NCBI GenBank assembly: GCA_949592205.1 | Contig: CATIUR010000002.1 | Coordinates: forward strand, 134,800,090-134,864,089 | Source: Helichrysum umbraculigerum | Taxonomy: Eukaryota; Streptophyta; Magnoliopsida; Asterales; Asteraceae | Reading direction: 5' to 3' | Length of the DNA: 64,000 nt | In this document: one piece after another, positions 1 to 11,000 of the stretch | Layout: each line of letters begins with the position of its first letter | Position numbering within the stretch: the stretch's first letter is position 1 | Position numbers and translations under genes: made by a program | Notes under the pieces: model-generated | Database searches by the model: none | Seen by the model: the letters and a program-made list of their open reading frames with translations, nothing else | What the model was told of the DNA's origin: nothing

Positions 1-1
1 C

Positions 2-1660
2 GCCAGCAAGACACTCACTGATGCACAAGAGAATTACACCACGACAGAGAAAGAGCTTCTTGCGGTAGTATTCGCTTTTGATAAATTTCGTTCTTATTTA
101 ATATTGTCCAAAACTATTGTCTATACAGATCACTCAGCCTTGAAGTATCTCTTCAAAAAGCAAGACGCTAAACCAAGACTGCTTAGATGGATTCTCCTCC
201 TCCAAGAATTTGACATAAAAATCAAGGATAAAAAGGGAGCCGAGAATGTCGCAGCAGATCATCTTAGTCGATTGGAAAATCCGTCGATGGAGAAGCTTGA
301 TGAGAGAGAAATTCAGGACCAGTTTCCTGAAGAACAACTCATGAATATCGGAGGATACCAAAAGGGATCTCAATTCACTTATAACCCTTGGTATGCTGAC
401 TACGCTAATTATCTGGTTGGAGGAATTGTGCCAAAAGGAATGCCCACCTCTAGAAGACGCAAATTCTTTAGAGACGTAAAGAACTACTATTGGGACGATC
501 CATACTTATTCAAAGTATGCCCGGACCAAATCATCAGAAGATGCGCAGACGAGAGGGAGGCAAGGAACATTCTTCACCAAAGTCATCACGGACCAACTGG
601 AGGACATCATGGAGCAAATATGACTGCAAGGAAGGTATACGATTCCGGATTCTATTGGCCATCTATATTCAGAGACGCTCACGACTTGGTAAAACGTTGT
701 GATGCTTGCCAAAGGTTTGAAAGTATCTCACGGAGGAGTGAAATGCCACTTACTAACATCCAGGCTTGCGAGATCTTTGATATATGGGGGTTGGATTTTA
801 TGGGACCATTCCCAAAATCATATGGGAAAGAGTATATTCTGGTTGCTGTCGACTACGTCTCCAGATGGGCCGAAGCTCAAGCATTTCCTACAAATGATTC
901 CCGAGTAGTGGTGAAATTCTTAAAGCAGCTCTTCTCACGTTTCGGTACTCCAAAAGCGATCATTAGTGATCGCGGCACGCACTTCTGTAATGCTCAGTTT
1001 ATGAGGACATTACAGTATTATGGTGTCACCCATAAGACCTCTACGGCTTACCACCCGCAGACGAATGGGCAAGCTGAAGTGACGAATCGAGCGCTCAAGA
1101 GAATTTTAGAACGAACCGTGGTTAATCATAGGGAAAGATGGGCTGAAAAATTAGACGATGCTCTGTGGGCGTTCAGAACAGCATATAAATCACCACTAGG
1201 AACCACACCCTACAGACTAGTCTACGGAAAAGTGTGTCATCTGCCGATAGAGTTGGAGTATAAAGCTCACTGGGCGCTGAGAGAGTGTAATTTAGACCCT
1301 TCTACAATTGGATCACATCGGAAAATGCAACTAAATGAACTAGCCGAATTAAGAGACCAAGCATACGATAGCTCTCTGCACTTCAAAGAACGAACAAAGA
1401 ATACTCACGACGCTAAACTCAAATATTCTAAGTTCAAGCCCGGAGACAAAGTTCTTCTCTTCAATTCGCGCTTCAAAAAATTCTCCGGCAAATTCAGATC
1501 AAGGTGGAGCGGACCATTTGTTATATCAAAAGTCTATACCTTCGGAGCGGTTGAACTAGAAGCCCCGGACGGTAATTTTAAAGTCAATGGCCATCGCTTA
1601 AAGCACTACATCGAAGATTTCCCCTCTGGTGAGGAAGTCTATATCTTTGAACCACCTTGA
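2..1660 (+). CDS. Athila-like pol 3' end: RNase H and integrase (5' cut by window edge)
   Basis: The reading frame is open from base 2 to the stop at 1658-1660, so the protein continues from outside the window; the first ATG at 104 is internal. The opening residues (ASKTLTDAQENYTTTEKE) and VYTDHSALKYL belong to RNase H, which ends near ADHLSRLE. Next comes a zinc-binding HHCC region (about codons 180-235: HHGPTGGHHG, then CDAC). The integrase core follows, with D in LDFMGPFP, D in ISDRGTHF and E in GQAEVTNR. The YGKVCHLPIELEYKAHW signature after the core is typical of the Athila branch of Ty3/gypsy. No chromodomain follows. The enzyme would cut primer and template RNA and insert cDNA in the nucleus. 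No stop or frameshift is visible, so this part may be young. The branch call rests on motif resemblance, not a tree. Confidence 0.88.
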   Translation, partial: ASKTLTDAQENYTTTEKELLAVVFAFDKFRSYLILSKTIVYTDHSALKYLFKKQDAKPRLLRWILLLQEFDIKIKDKKGAENVAADHLSRLENPSMEKLDEREIQDQFPEEQLMNIGGYQKGSQFTYNPWYADYANYLVGGIVPKGMPTSRRRKFFRDVKNYYWDDPYLFKVCPDQIIRRCADEREARNILHQSHHGPTGGHHGANMTARKVYDSGFYWPSIFRDAHDLVKRCDACQRFESISRRSEMPLTNIQACEIFDIWGLDFMGPFPKSYGKEYILVAVDYVSRWAEAQAFPTNDSRVVVKFLKQLFSRFGTPKAIISDRGTHFCNAQFMRTLQYYGVTHKTSTAYHPQTNGQAEVTNRALKRILERTVVNHRERWAEKLDDALWAFRTAYKSPLGTTPYRLVYGKVCHLPIELEYKAHWALRECNLDPSTIGSHRKMQLNELAELRDQAYDSSLHFKERTKNTHDAKLKYSKFKPGDKVLLFNSRFKKFSGKFRSRWSGPFVISKVYTFGAVELEAPDGNFKVNGHRLKHYIEDFPSGEEVYIFEPP

Positions 1661-1998
1661 GCCAACTATTAGGTACAAAGAGTCAAGCTAGAGACTCTCT
1701 AAACAAGCGCTCTTGGGAGGCACCCCATTGCTTATCTTATTTTATTTTATTTCTTAGTTATTTTTGCTTTAGTATTATCATCCCTAAACTAATGATGCAG
1801 GATAACCCAAATATCTGACGATGCCACACTCCTACATATACATCAGATAAGTTTTATTCATAGTATACAAATGTGAATGAACAGATGACCTCACAAAGCT
1901 TTAACATTTAAAACAAACATTTCTTGAAGTCATCTGAATTTTGCATTTGTATACCCATTTAAAACTATAGCATTACCTGTTTATCTTTATGTTTCAGG
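1661..1998 (+). promoter_or_regulatory. post-pol spacer ending in a 3' splice-site-like sequence
   Basis: This non-coding stretch begins with the TTGGGAGGCACCCCATT-type sequence seen after pol in Athila elements; Athila-2 has GGGAGACAACCCGTT at the same place. It ends in a T-rich tract and TTTCAG at 1992-1997, one base before the ATG at 1999. That is the layout expected of a 3' splice site feeding a subgenomic mRNA for the next ORF. Spliced env-like mRNAs are known for some Athila-type elements (barley Bagy-2). No donor was identified, so use of the site is inferred. Confidence 0.5.
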
Positions 1999-2457
1999 AT
2001 GGACGCTTCAGCCGAGACTTCAGGACAAGCTACTCAGAAACAACAGAGGAAGAGAACCCGCAGAGGAAAAAGAAAGAAGACGACTACCACTACTGATGAG
2101 CATGCTCCGACTGCTCCTGTATCTGCCCCACTTTTTGACTTTGGAGTTACCCCCTCAGACCCAAGGGTGATTTGGGCGATGCTCAGTGAGGTGATGGGAC
2201 TACCAAGACTCGCCGACCAGCCGTATCAGCTTGGTCAGGGTCCTGGGCCAGCTCTCCTACCTTGGTCCTTCTTCCCAGCTGCCCCAACACAGACTGTTCC
2301 TCCCACTGCTGTTGCTCCTTCTAGGACACCTCGGATTCCCGCTGATGCATCCATGATGTCTGATCGCACTGCTGCCTTATCACTCACTTCAGATCCTGAT
2401 CCTGAAGCACTTGCAGCATTTGATCCAGACATGGATGATTTACTAGACGATCTCTAG
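1999..2457 (+). CDS. small post-pol ORF, basic N-terminus and acidic C-terminus (unknown function)
   Basis: This 152-codon ORF sits where Athila elements carry an env-like gene, directly after a splice-acceptor-like TTTCAG. I do not recognise it as an envelope: there is no signal peptide, membrane segment or coiled coil. Residues about 14-28 (KQQRKRTRRGKRKK) form an arginine/lysine-rich block that could be a nuclear localisation or RNA-binding motif. The middle is rich in P, A and T. The last 20 or so residues are acidic with spaced hydrophobics (AAFDPDMDDLLDDL), which resembles an acidic transcription-activation tail. Such an arrangement would suit a nuclear regulatory protein, but this is inference from composition only. 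It could also be a degraded remnant that happens to be open. Codon use looks ordinary and no other copy lies in the window. Confidence 0.5.
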   Translation: MDASAETSGQATQKQQRKRTRRGKRKKTTTTTDEHAPTAPVSAPLFDFGVTPSDPRVIWAMLSEVMGLPRLADQPYQLGQGPGPALLPWSFFPAAPTQTVPPTAVAPSRTPRIPADASMMSDRTAALSLTSDPDPEALAAFDPDMDDLLDDL

Positions 2458-4472
2458 TTTATTTTATCTTTAGTTATCTTTATTTATCATTAGAACTGTT
2501 GTGTTGTTGAACTGATGATTATGATGGTATTTTATGATATTGCAGACCTTATCTTCGTAGGAATTGGATGAGCTTTGAAAAGAGTCTGGTCCTCACAATC
2601 CAGCAAATTATTTACACCAATCCTACACGAATCTGGTCCGATATCCAGTGCCCACTGTCCGTAGGGAAGTATCTTTCCTAAACCCGTTCTTCCTATTTTA
2701 ATATAACTTCGATATGCCTATTGACCACTTAAATCTCAAAGTGTGGGATCCCCTCGCTTATAACTTCTAAATTCACATTTTTCCTAAACCAAAACCCTAA
2801 GTGTGGGATTTTCTCCCTACTTAGTGTAGAAACATTGGGGACAATGTTTATTTCTAAGTGTGGGATAGCGGTATATCTCTCGTCTGTCAAAATATCCGTT
2901 TAAGTTGATCTAGAAACATGCTAGTCCTCTAAATAAATTTTCAACCCTTATTTTGCCAAAATTTTCAAAAAATTCTAAACTTTTATGAGTCATAAAGTAA
3001 GATGAAGTACAGATTTTTTTTACAAGAATGTCAAAAGTTGGTAAATATGAGGTCGAAATCATGTCGGATTCTAAACAATTTAAGATGAGAATCTAAGAGG
3101 GGCATCGCACGACTGGACACATATAACCCATTCTTTTGCAGTGAGGAATTTGAGCCTTATAAGCATTCATTTTAAATGCTTCACTGTTCGTTTGTTGTGT
3201 GTGACCGGTGCACGCATTTCTGAATTAGAACTTGCCCCAGGTATACATTTCGAGATCACATTGACAGGTGTCATACGTGACATAGGTACGATTAGAGGAC
3301 CTTGACATTCCTTAGGATTTAAACCCCTTTTCACATATCTCTTCAAGCCCAAAACCCTTCCAACACTCAAATTTAGTGTTGATGATCCGCTTAGAAAACC
3401 CTGTTGAGCCTTAGCCTTTTCATTTCTTTCAACCCATATTATTAAACCCATTTATTCCCTTACCTACCAAAAACTTATCTTAGAATTTTTAAATCTTTTT
3501 GAAAAACGATATTTAGTTATTCCTTTTTGCTTTCACTCCAAAAATCACAAATAATGTTTACTAAAACTTCTCGTGTGCGTTTTATTGATCTATACTAAAG
3601 AATCGAGAGTCATGTGGTGCGAAAAATTGGCACCAAAGTAAACTCAGAAATCATCAAAGGATTGAAAAAAATGAAAATAAGAAGGGATCTCAAGAAGGGA
3701 AATAAAAGAAAATCCCTTAGAAATTTCTTGGCAAAAGAAAAATCTAAGCCCAAAAATAGAAATAGAAAAGCAAAGAAAAAGAAAGAAAATAGCTGAAATA
3801 AAGCTAAGTACTTTTACTCTCTCGAAAACTCGATTCTTCAAAGAAATATCATTCCATGTGTTTTCAAAGGATAAAAGTCAAAATAGCTATCTTATCCCCT
3901 AAAAGTGTTATCCGTTTCCGTTTTCATTAAAAAGGATATCTGGATAGGGTTTTCTCGAAAATTTAGAAGTCCCAAGATAAGTAAACACCCTTAAAACCTA
4001 GATACCCCCAATCTATCCATACCCCTTAAAAACCCACACCAAACACTACAACCCATTTGAATGTCCTGGGATAATCAGTACCGTTCCTATCTAAGTGATG
4101 AAGATCTGATCTTCAGGCAAGCCTATGACGACGAGTGCTGCACGTCTGGTATTTGAGCGATTTTTCATTTGGCTTAGGATAATAGGAACCCCGATACACT
4201 TTGAGTGAATTGAGTGACCACCAGTGAGATCGCCCAGTCGTGTATATTCCACAAATTCGAGAATTGAAAGTTTGCCTAAGAGAATCATCTTGAAAACCTT
4301 TAGATACTTCATGTGAACACCTCTTATTTATCTAACAGGCGAATACTTGTTTTCAATCTGTGTGAATTCTTCTTTTTGGGTCAGAATCAAAAATCTTTTT
4401 GCATGGAAAATTTTTGGCAGGTAAGAAGGGAAGTTTGCTTGAGGACAAGCAATTGTCTAAGTGTGGGATATT
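2458..4472 (+). other. Athila-1 3' non-coding region with repeated polypurine-like motifs
   Basis: About 2 kb without a convincing gene. The motif AAGTGTGGGAT appears at about 2739-2749, 2799-2809, 2856-2866 and again at 4459-4469 next to the LTR, so several copies of the same polypurine-like signal are present. Also visible are GGGGACAATG near 2837 and GAGGACAAGCAATTGTCTAAG just before the last copy, both common in Athila 3' regions. A lysine-rich A-tract segment lies at 3614-3796. I see no host gene. Confidence 0.6.
4456..4472 (+). promoter_or_regulatory. Athila-1 polypurine tract region
   Basis: TCTAAGTGTGGGATATT directly precedes the LTR start TGATAACA at 4473. In LTR elements this position primes plus-strand DNA synthesis. 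The motif is purine-rich but not pure, as in other Athila elements. Confidence 0.6.
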
Positions 4473-4848
4473 TGATAACACGCAAAAAGTCATGTTTTTG
4501 TGTGCCATTATCTCACCATTTTAGCCCAATTATTAATGAAAACACTTAAATATGAACTTAAACGTCACATTTCATCATTAGGGCTAAAATATAGACGATG
4601 TTTCAAGATTCAACCAAAAAGACCTAAAAACGAGTAAAATAGGGCACAAACGGTTAACGAATCTTCCGTTCACGCATTTAAGCACAATTTAAGCTACACT
4701 TGGAATTATGACCTCTAACTTATGTCATTTTCTTCGTTAGGAAATTACGAAACCGTGAGCGTGAGAATCACTCAAAACGGATAAACGACGAAGAAGTTAC
4801 GCCCGAACGAAGAAACGAAGAACCGAAGAATCAAGATACGGGAGAGCT

Positions 4849-4945
4849 AGACCGTATACGGCCAAACTAGACCGTATACGGCCTAGCACAGACCGTATAC
4901 GGCCTAGCTAGACCGTATACGGCCTAGCACAACCGTATACGGTCT
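4849..4945 (+). repeat. tandem array of palindrome CCGTATACGG at 20-21 bp spacing
   Basis: The perfect 10-bp palindrome CCGTATACGG starts at 4852, 4872, 4893, 4913 and 4933, separated by CTAG-containing linkers. Degenerate half copies (CCGTAT, ATACGG) continue to about 5110. The array lies upstream of the TATA-like sequence at 5122. Confidence 0.9.
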
Positions 4946-5121
4946 GTGTTCTCCCGTATTCACCCTATGCTCAACCGTATACACTCCAGTTCTCCCGTAT
5001 TTGCCCTAGCTCAACCGTATCGTGCGTTTGGGCGATAAAAATCAGGTTTTTATTCGGGTTTGCAATACGGTTGTGCATTTGAAGATTTGGATACGGTCTA
5101 CGGATACGGTTGTGCGATCTC

Positions 5122-5130
5122 TATATATAG
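5122..5130 (+). promoter_or_regulatory. TATA-like box of the Athila-1 LTR
   Basis: TATATATAG lies within the LTR, downstream of the palindromic array and upstream of a T/C-rich stretch (5160-5200). This is the usual U3/R arrangement of an LTR promoter. Confidence 0.55.
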
Positions 5131-6657
5131 AAGCCTCATTTCATCATTTTCACATCATGTTTTCTCATTCTTTCTTTCTTTCTCTCACTACTCTCTCTCT
5201 AAAATAGTTAGTTAGTTAATTAGGTTAGTTAAGCTAGTAGATTAGTAGCTTACTTGTAACGGAGGTGCTCCGAGACTGCGGTGTCGCACGATTTGTAATA
5301 ACGCTTTGTCAGGTTTTATTATAATCTTTATCTTGTTATTTTAAATAATGTTGTGCTGTTGCTATGCTTGTTTAGAATTACTTGCTAGGATTATTGCCAT
5401 GCTTAGCTAGACAAATCTGTGTTTGCTATGATAGTTGCCATGCTAGGGTAGTTATACTTAAATCATGCTGTTATTCTGTCTGTATGCTATTGAAATATAT
5501 TTGAATCTATGAATTGAATCTCAAATGTTTATCTATCCAACTTATGCTGTGGTTAGTAACATCCTTCTAGGCTTGGCCAATTGCTAGTTGTATGCCGCTA
5601 ATTATTCTGTGTCTGATGATCGTTGAACTCGACATGGCCGGTGTTCTCCTGGTTGAAATATTACCGGAGGGAGACACGGAGCGTAGGATTAGAGATAGAT
5701 TAGATTCAAGTCATTTAACGAGTGTCTTTGAGAGAACTTTCGGGACACTTGTGACTTAACCATGTACCCCGTCACTCTGCATAATTGATCCCTGCTATGC
5801 TGCCTTACTGCATGTTCTTGTTTGATTGTTGCTTAGGGTTTGCATGCTAGTATCTGTTATGCTGATTAGTTACATGATTAGGTTTTCGAATATTTATCAA
5901 TTGCATACACCAGTTTAACATGCATAGAATAGTTAAAATGATTTATATGAAATAATGATGAACAATTTAATCAACCGTTAGACCAGATCATCCCAACTTG
6001 TTCCGGTAGGAAACCCCTGTTCATGTTTTTGTTTATTCAACAATTCATGCCATGATTCGGATATCTCAAATGTCCGAGATTGGGAACAAGACTCGAGGAT
6101 GGTTGTTGGTTAAATTGGTTGCTACATTTGGGACAACTTCCGGTGTAGTTTACATTCCATAACTGTTATCCACGTAACATGTTATTTATCTGATTGCGGA
6201 CAACTCTACGTTAGATAGATAATAGGCTAGGAGTTATGGCTCATTAGGAAATATAGATGTCATCTTAACTAAGGCTTTATCCCATTAACTACCCCTAAAT
6301 AGCATGAGTAATTATCATAGTAAACACTCGCTTCACCTATAAGTTCTCGTTGCCACCTCCCCTCCACTTTACTTTATTTTAATTTAATTTTAGATAATTA
6401 GTAGTTAGTTAAAACCAAAACAAACCAAAAATCTCTTTTAAACCCCAGCTAAATCCACATAGATAACTGAAGTCCTAGATCCCATGCCCGTTGTAGTTTG
6501 AAGAACGACCCTAGGTCATACCTATCGCTGTACTCACCCATAGCTTTAGTATACTTAGGCCCAGCAAAACAAATTTTAAAACCCTCTGGTGGCCGTGCCC
6601 GGAGGAAGGTCCGCAACGACGCGAGTGAAATCGCAACCGACCTCTTGGCTTCCATCA

Positions 6658-6916
6658 TGCATTTAACGGAGATTCTTTGGCATTGTCTTTTGTAACTATG
6701 GTGATGTAATAGAATCTCCCGCTATACGCGTGGGCTCTAGGGAATTACATTTTGTATACGAAAACCTACGGTTTTCAAACGATTATTAATTATGAAATGT
6801 AACTATTTTACAAACGTCTCATTTAGAGGTCGTTTACTATTAATCTTGTGCTTTGTATATTGATTAGTAACACCCAATGTATGCTTCCGCAAATCGCTAA
6901 ATTTGGGGGTGTTACA
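6658..6916 (+). repeat. Tekay-1 5' LTR remnant (last 259 bp)
   Basis: It ends GGGGGTGTTACA, the same end as the 3' LTR, and is followed by the primer site. The left edge is a deletion junction: the sequence common with the 3' LTR starts at TGCATTTAACGGAG. Confidence 0.92.
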
Positions 6917-6919
6917 GAT

Positions 6920-6931
6920 TGGTATCAGAGC
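6920..6931 (+). promoter_or_regulatory. Tekay-1 primer binding site (initiator tRNA-Met)
   Basis: TGGTATCAGAGC, the complement of the 3' end of plant initiator tRNA-Met, lies three bases after the LTR end. Confidence 0.92.
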
Positions 6932-7244
6932 CTAAGGTTATAGTGAACTAGGTTGCATTTAGTGGGCCTAGACTATGACCGTTAGGCAGTATTTCCTTAC
7001 TAGGCATGATTGGTTCAGGAATTACATCATACGACTTTAATTTAACATAGCCTGATCAACTATGTACAAACAAGGAAAGATGATGTAAGGTCTGAAATGG
7101 TTATGTTGAGCCGGAATACAATAGAAGACTCTGATCTCGAGAGAACCGAGACTTAAACATGTTTATGCTAGACACTCAATAGGCTATATTATATAGGAAC
7201 TATATGAATATAGGCCTTAATCTTACTAACGCTTTGTCTCAGAA

Positions 7245-7730
7245 ATGGCAAATATCCCATCCAATTCATCTCGTTCTCAATCCGGGTCGCATAACCCAAG
7301 GGTAGCAAGGAGGAACAACAGGTTGCCTCGAGCTGGCCCGTACTCTACCCACTTCACCTTACCGACCTTAGCAGCTAGGGTGAACCAACACGAGCAACGA
7401 CTTCGCACCATGGATGTCGTGTTGCAGGAAACAAACGAAAACTGGAGACTTACATCACTGGAGCGCATCGAACAAGTCTTTGAGGATCACGAAACCACCG
7501 TTAATAATGTGGACGTTCTTTTCAACAAAGTGGTGGAGATAAGCGTGGAAACCACTCTTTTGAAACACAGACTTGATGAGTGTGAACAACGCTCACGGGA
7601 AACGGAAGAATCTAACCGCGGATTGGTACAGCGACTAGCATTAGCTGAAGACAATGCTCGACAAGCCAGCAGACTTGCAAATACTGTGGATCGTCTCATC
7701 GAAATGATGGAGCAGATTAACCTACGTTAA
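7245..7730 (+). CDS. accessory ORF upstream of gag in Tekay-1 (predicted coiled coil)
   Basis: A 161-codon ORF lies between the primer site and gag. Its product starts MANIPSNSSRSQ, has a basic segment (ARRNNRLPRAGPYS, about residues 22-36), and then a long heptad-like helical stretch rich in E, R, L and Q (about residues 45-158) ending MMEQINLR. A second copy at 37885-38379 in Tekay-3 has the same start, the same RLPRAGPYS block and a clearly related helical tail, with many third-position differences; this points to selection on the protein. It has no zinc knuckle and no enzymatic motif. I do not recognise the family. It might assist particle assembly or bind RNA, or be an extra Gag-like domain. 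It is absent from Tekay-4. Confidence 0.72.
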   Translation: MANIPSNSSRSQSGSHNPRVARRNNRLPRAGPYSTHFTLPTLAARVNQHEQRLRTMDVVLQETNENWRLTSLERIEQVFEDHETTVNNVDVLFNKVVEISVETTLLKHRLDECEQRSRETEESNRGLVQRLALAEDNARQASRLANTVDRLIEMMEQINLR

Positions 7731-8024
7731 GACTAGCATAGTCTTCGTTTTGTAAACTATCATGTAATCTAGTAACTATCTAAGCACTACTCTATGTTTC
7801 AGTCGGATGTAACAATTCCCGACATCTTTTGTAATACATCCGTAGGATGTAACCTTTGAACTCGTATCATCTATCAAATATTTCTTGCTGTTTCGACTCA
7901 TATTAATTGCCATAATTCTTTTCATATTGATGTTATGTATTACCACCTTTATACATGTACATCTGAAATAAATGCAACTTTCTTACAAAATCTCATGTAT
8001 CTTCATTTCTTTTATTGAAGAATC
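7731..8024 (+). other. Tekay-1 leader between accessory ORF and gag
   Basis: AT-rich non-coding stretch. It contains a GGATGTAAC repeat (7806 and 7853) and ends in TTTCTTTTATTGAAGAATC before the gag ATG; the same TTCTTGAAGAA(T/C)C precedes gag in Tekay-3 and Tekay-4. No gene seen. Confidence 0.6.
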
Positions 8025-11000
8025 ATGCCGCCAAAGTCAAGACCTTACACTGATGCTCAGATCACGTCTCTCATAACCCAGGCTGTTACTGAAGCCTTGG
8101 CTCGGAATACTCCACCTAACTCCACAAGAAGCAGCGATGCCGCTGAAACCTCTGCTGCTAAACCTTGTTCATACAAGGATTTTCAAAACTGCAAACCCTT
8201 GAGCTTCAAGGGAACCGAAGGAGCCATCGGACTTATCAGATGGTTCGAAAAGATGGAATCTGTTTTCCGCATCAGCAAATGTGCGGAAGACGACAAGGTC
8301 AAATTCTCCACCTGCACCCTCGAAGATGGTGCCCTCTCGTGGTGGAATTCCTATACCCAGTCCGTGGGGATTGACACCGCTTATCTACTCCCTTGGGAGG
8401 ATCTAAAGAAAATGCTCACGGATGAGTATTGCCCGTCCGAACAACTTCACAAGCTGGACGAAGAGTTCTGGAACTTAAAAGTGCAAGGAACTGATATCGT
8501 TGCATACACCACCAGATTCCAACAACTCACCGTCCTTCGCCCAGCTATGGCAGGTACTGGGCCCGACAAGATTAAGAAATACATCCGCGGCCTCCCGGAA
8601 CCCGTCCGGGGAAATGTCGCCTCATCAAACCAAACCACCCTTCACGGTGCCATTCGGTTGGCCCATGAACTTCTAGCCATGAACGAGGACCCAGAACCAA
8701 TCACTCCATCCTTCAACAACAATAAACGAAAATGGTCCGACAACCACAACAACCACCAAAACAAGAAACCTGAAACCATTAAAGCCTACACCTCCAGTTT
8801 TGATGACAAGGGAGCGTACAAGGGAACCAAGCCCTATTGCTCAAAGTGCCAACGACACCACTATGGTTCGTGTCCCTGTAGCAAGTGTAAGAGATTTGGA
8901 CACTTGGCTAAGGACTGTAGATCAAACACCACTGACACCAACACCTCTGCACCAAAGACTTGTTATGGGTGCAACGGTACGGGGCATTTCAAGAAAGACT
9001 GCCCGAAACTGAACAACAACAACAACAAGAACAACAACAATGCTCGAGGAAGAGCTTTTGTGCTGAAATCTGGGGAAGCCCGTCAAGACCCGAATGTGGT
9101 CACGGGTACGTTCCTTCTCAACAACTTGACTGCATCTGTATTATTTGATATTGGTGCTGATAAGAGCTTTATTTCTGATGAGTTTTATCCACTACTTGAC
9201 ACCACACCTATTGCCTTAGATTCTAAGTACACGGTAGAATTGGCAAACGGAAAACTTATTGAGGCCGACAGTGTGATACCTAATTGCACTCTAAACTTAG
9301 CTAATGAGCTCTTTTCCATTGACTTGATACCTGTCGAAATCGGCAGCTTTGACCTCATCGTCGGTATGGATTGGTTGTCCAAGCACCGAGCCGGAATCGT
9401 TTGCTTTGAGAAAATTGTACGCATTCCTCTTGTCGCCGGTGGAACTTTGAGCATACAAGGAGAGACCGGTGGGACGAGAATAAATATCATTTCTTGCATG
9501 AAAACCCGAAAATACTTGAGGAAAGGGTACCAGGCAATCCTCGCACACGTTATGGAGAAAAAGTCGGTGGAGAAGCGACTTGAGGATGTGCCTATCGTTC
9601 GAGACTTCCCAGAAATCTTTCCTGAAGACTTGCCTGGCCTACCGCCAACTAGACAAGTCGAATTCTCTATTGATCTTGTGCCCGGCGCAGCACCCGTGGC
9701 ACGAGCCCCTTACCGACTAGCCCCATCCGAACTTCAGGAGTTGTCTACTCAGTTACAGGAACTCCTGGACAAGGGATTTATTCGACCAAGTTCCTCACCT
9801 TGGGGAGCTCCGGTCCTGTTTGTGAAAAAGAAAGACGGTTCTTTCCGCATGTGCATCGACTACCGTGAACTCAACAAATTAACTGTCAAGAACCGTTACC
9901 CACTTCCTCGCATTGATGACCTGTTTGACCAACTTCAGGGGTCGAGTTTTTATTCAAAAATCGATCTACGGTCAGGTTATCACCAACTCCGAGTTCGTGA
10001 TGAAGATATTCCAAAAACGGCTTTCCGAACTCGCTACGGGCATTATGAATTCCAAGTGATGCCATTCGGCTTAACCAACGCACCGGCTGTATTCATGGAC
10101 CTTATGAATCGGGTGTGCAAACCTTACCTTGACAAGTTTGTTATCGTCTTTATCGATGACATCTTGATTTACTCGCGCACTGAACAAGAACACGCGCAAC
10201 ACCTGAAAACTATCCTAGAGCTGCTCAAACACGAAGAGTTATACGCCAAATTCTCTAAGTGTGAGTTCTGGATGCAAACCGTTCAATTCCTTGGACACGT
10301 CATTGACAATCAAGGGATTCATGTCGATCCTTCAAAAATCGAGGCTATCAAGTGTTGGCAAGCACCTACTACACCGAACGAGGTACGCCAATTCTTAGGA
10401 CTCGCCGGATACTACAGGCGGTTCATTGAGAATTTTTCGAAAATAGCCTTACCTCTCACTGCACTGACTCAAAAAGAAAAGAAGTTCGATTGGACTGACA
10501 AACAGGAGTCAGCTTTCCAGCTACTAAAACAGAAACTCTGCAGTGCACCTATCTTATCTTTACCCGAAGGCAACGATGACTTCGTGGTATACTGTGATGC
10601 TTCACACCAAGGTCTTGGTTGCGTGTTGATGCAACGAGTCAAGGTCATCGCTTACGCCTCTCGACAACTCAAGGTCCACGAAAAGAATTACACAACTCAT
10701 GACCTAGAGTTGGGGGCTGTTGTATTCGCTCTAAAAATCTGGAGACACTACTTATACGGTACCAAGTGTACAATATTTACTGACCATAAAAGTCTCCAAC
10801 ATATCTTCGATCAAAAGGATCTCAACATGAGGCAACGTCGATGGGTTGAGTTGCTCACTGATTACGATTGCGAAATTCGCTATCATCCATGCAAGGCGAA
10901 TGTTGTCGCCGATGCTTTAAGCCGAAAGGAACGAGTGAAACCACTTCGAGTTCGAGCTCTCAGTATGACCATTCACAACGACCTCATCAATCAAACTCTC

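Larger units (their letters stand above)
4473..6575 (+). repeat. Athila-1 3' LTR (end approximate)
   Basis: The LTR begins TGATAACA after the polypurine region. It holds a palindromic repeat array (4849-4945), a TATA-like TATATATAG at 5122-5130, a transcribed-looking T-rich stretch and the AACGACCCTAGGTCATACC-type sequence near 6503 seen at Athila LTR ends. The right end is not fixed. Near 6586 the sequence TGGTGGCCGTGCCCGGAGG resembles a mutated form of the TGGCGCCGTTGCC primer site of this branch, so the LTR probably stops shortly before. The matching 5' LTR lies outside the window. Confidence 0.55.

Noticed and set aside
3167..3451. 94-codon minus-strand ORF in the Athila-1 3' region
   Set aside because: No domain, no second copy in the window, and it lies antisense in non-coding element DNA.
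3614..3796. 60-codon lysine-rich ORF in the Athila-1 3' region
   Set aside because: It is low-complexity A-rich DNA of a kind common in Athila 3' regions, with no conserved motif.
6586..6605. Primer binding site for Athila-1 after its LTR
   Set aside because: The match to the usual TGGCGCCGTTGCC is weak and a 3' LTR should not be followed by a primer site unless elements are in tandem; kept only as a hint for the LTR end.
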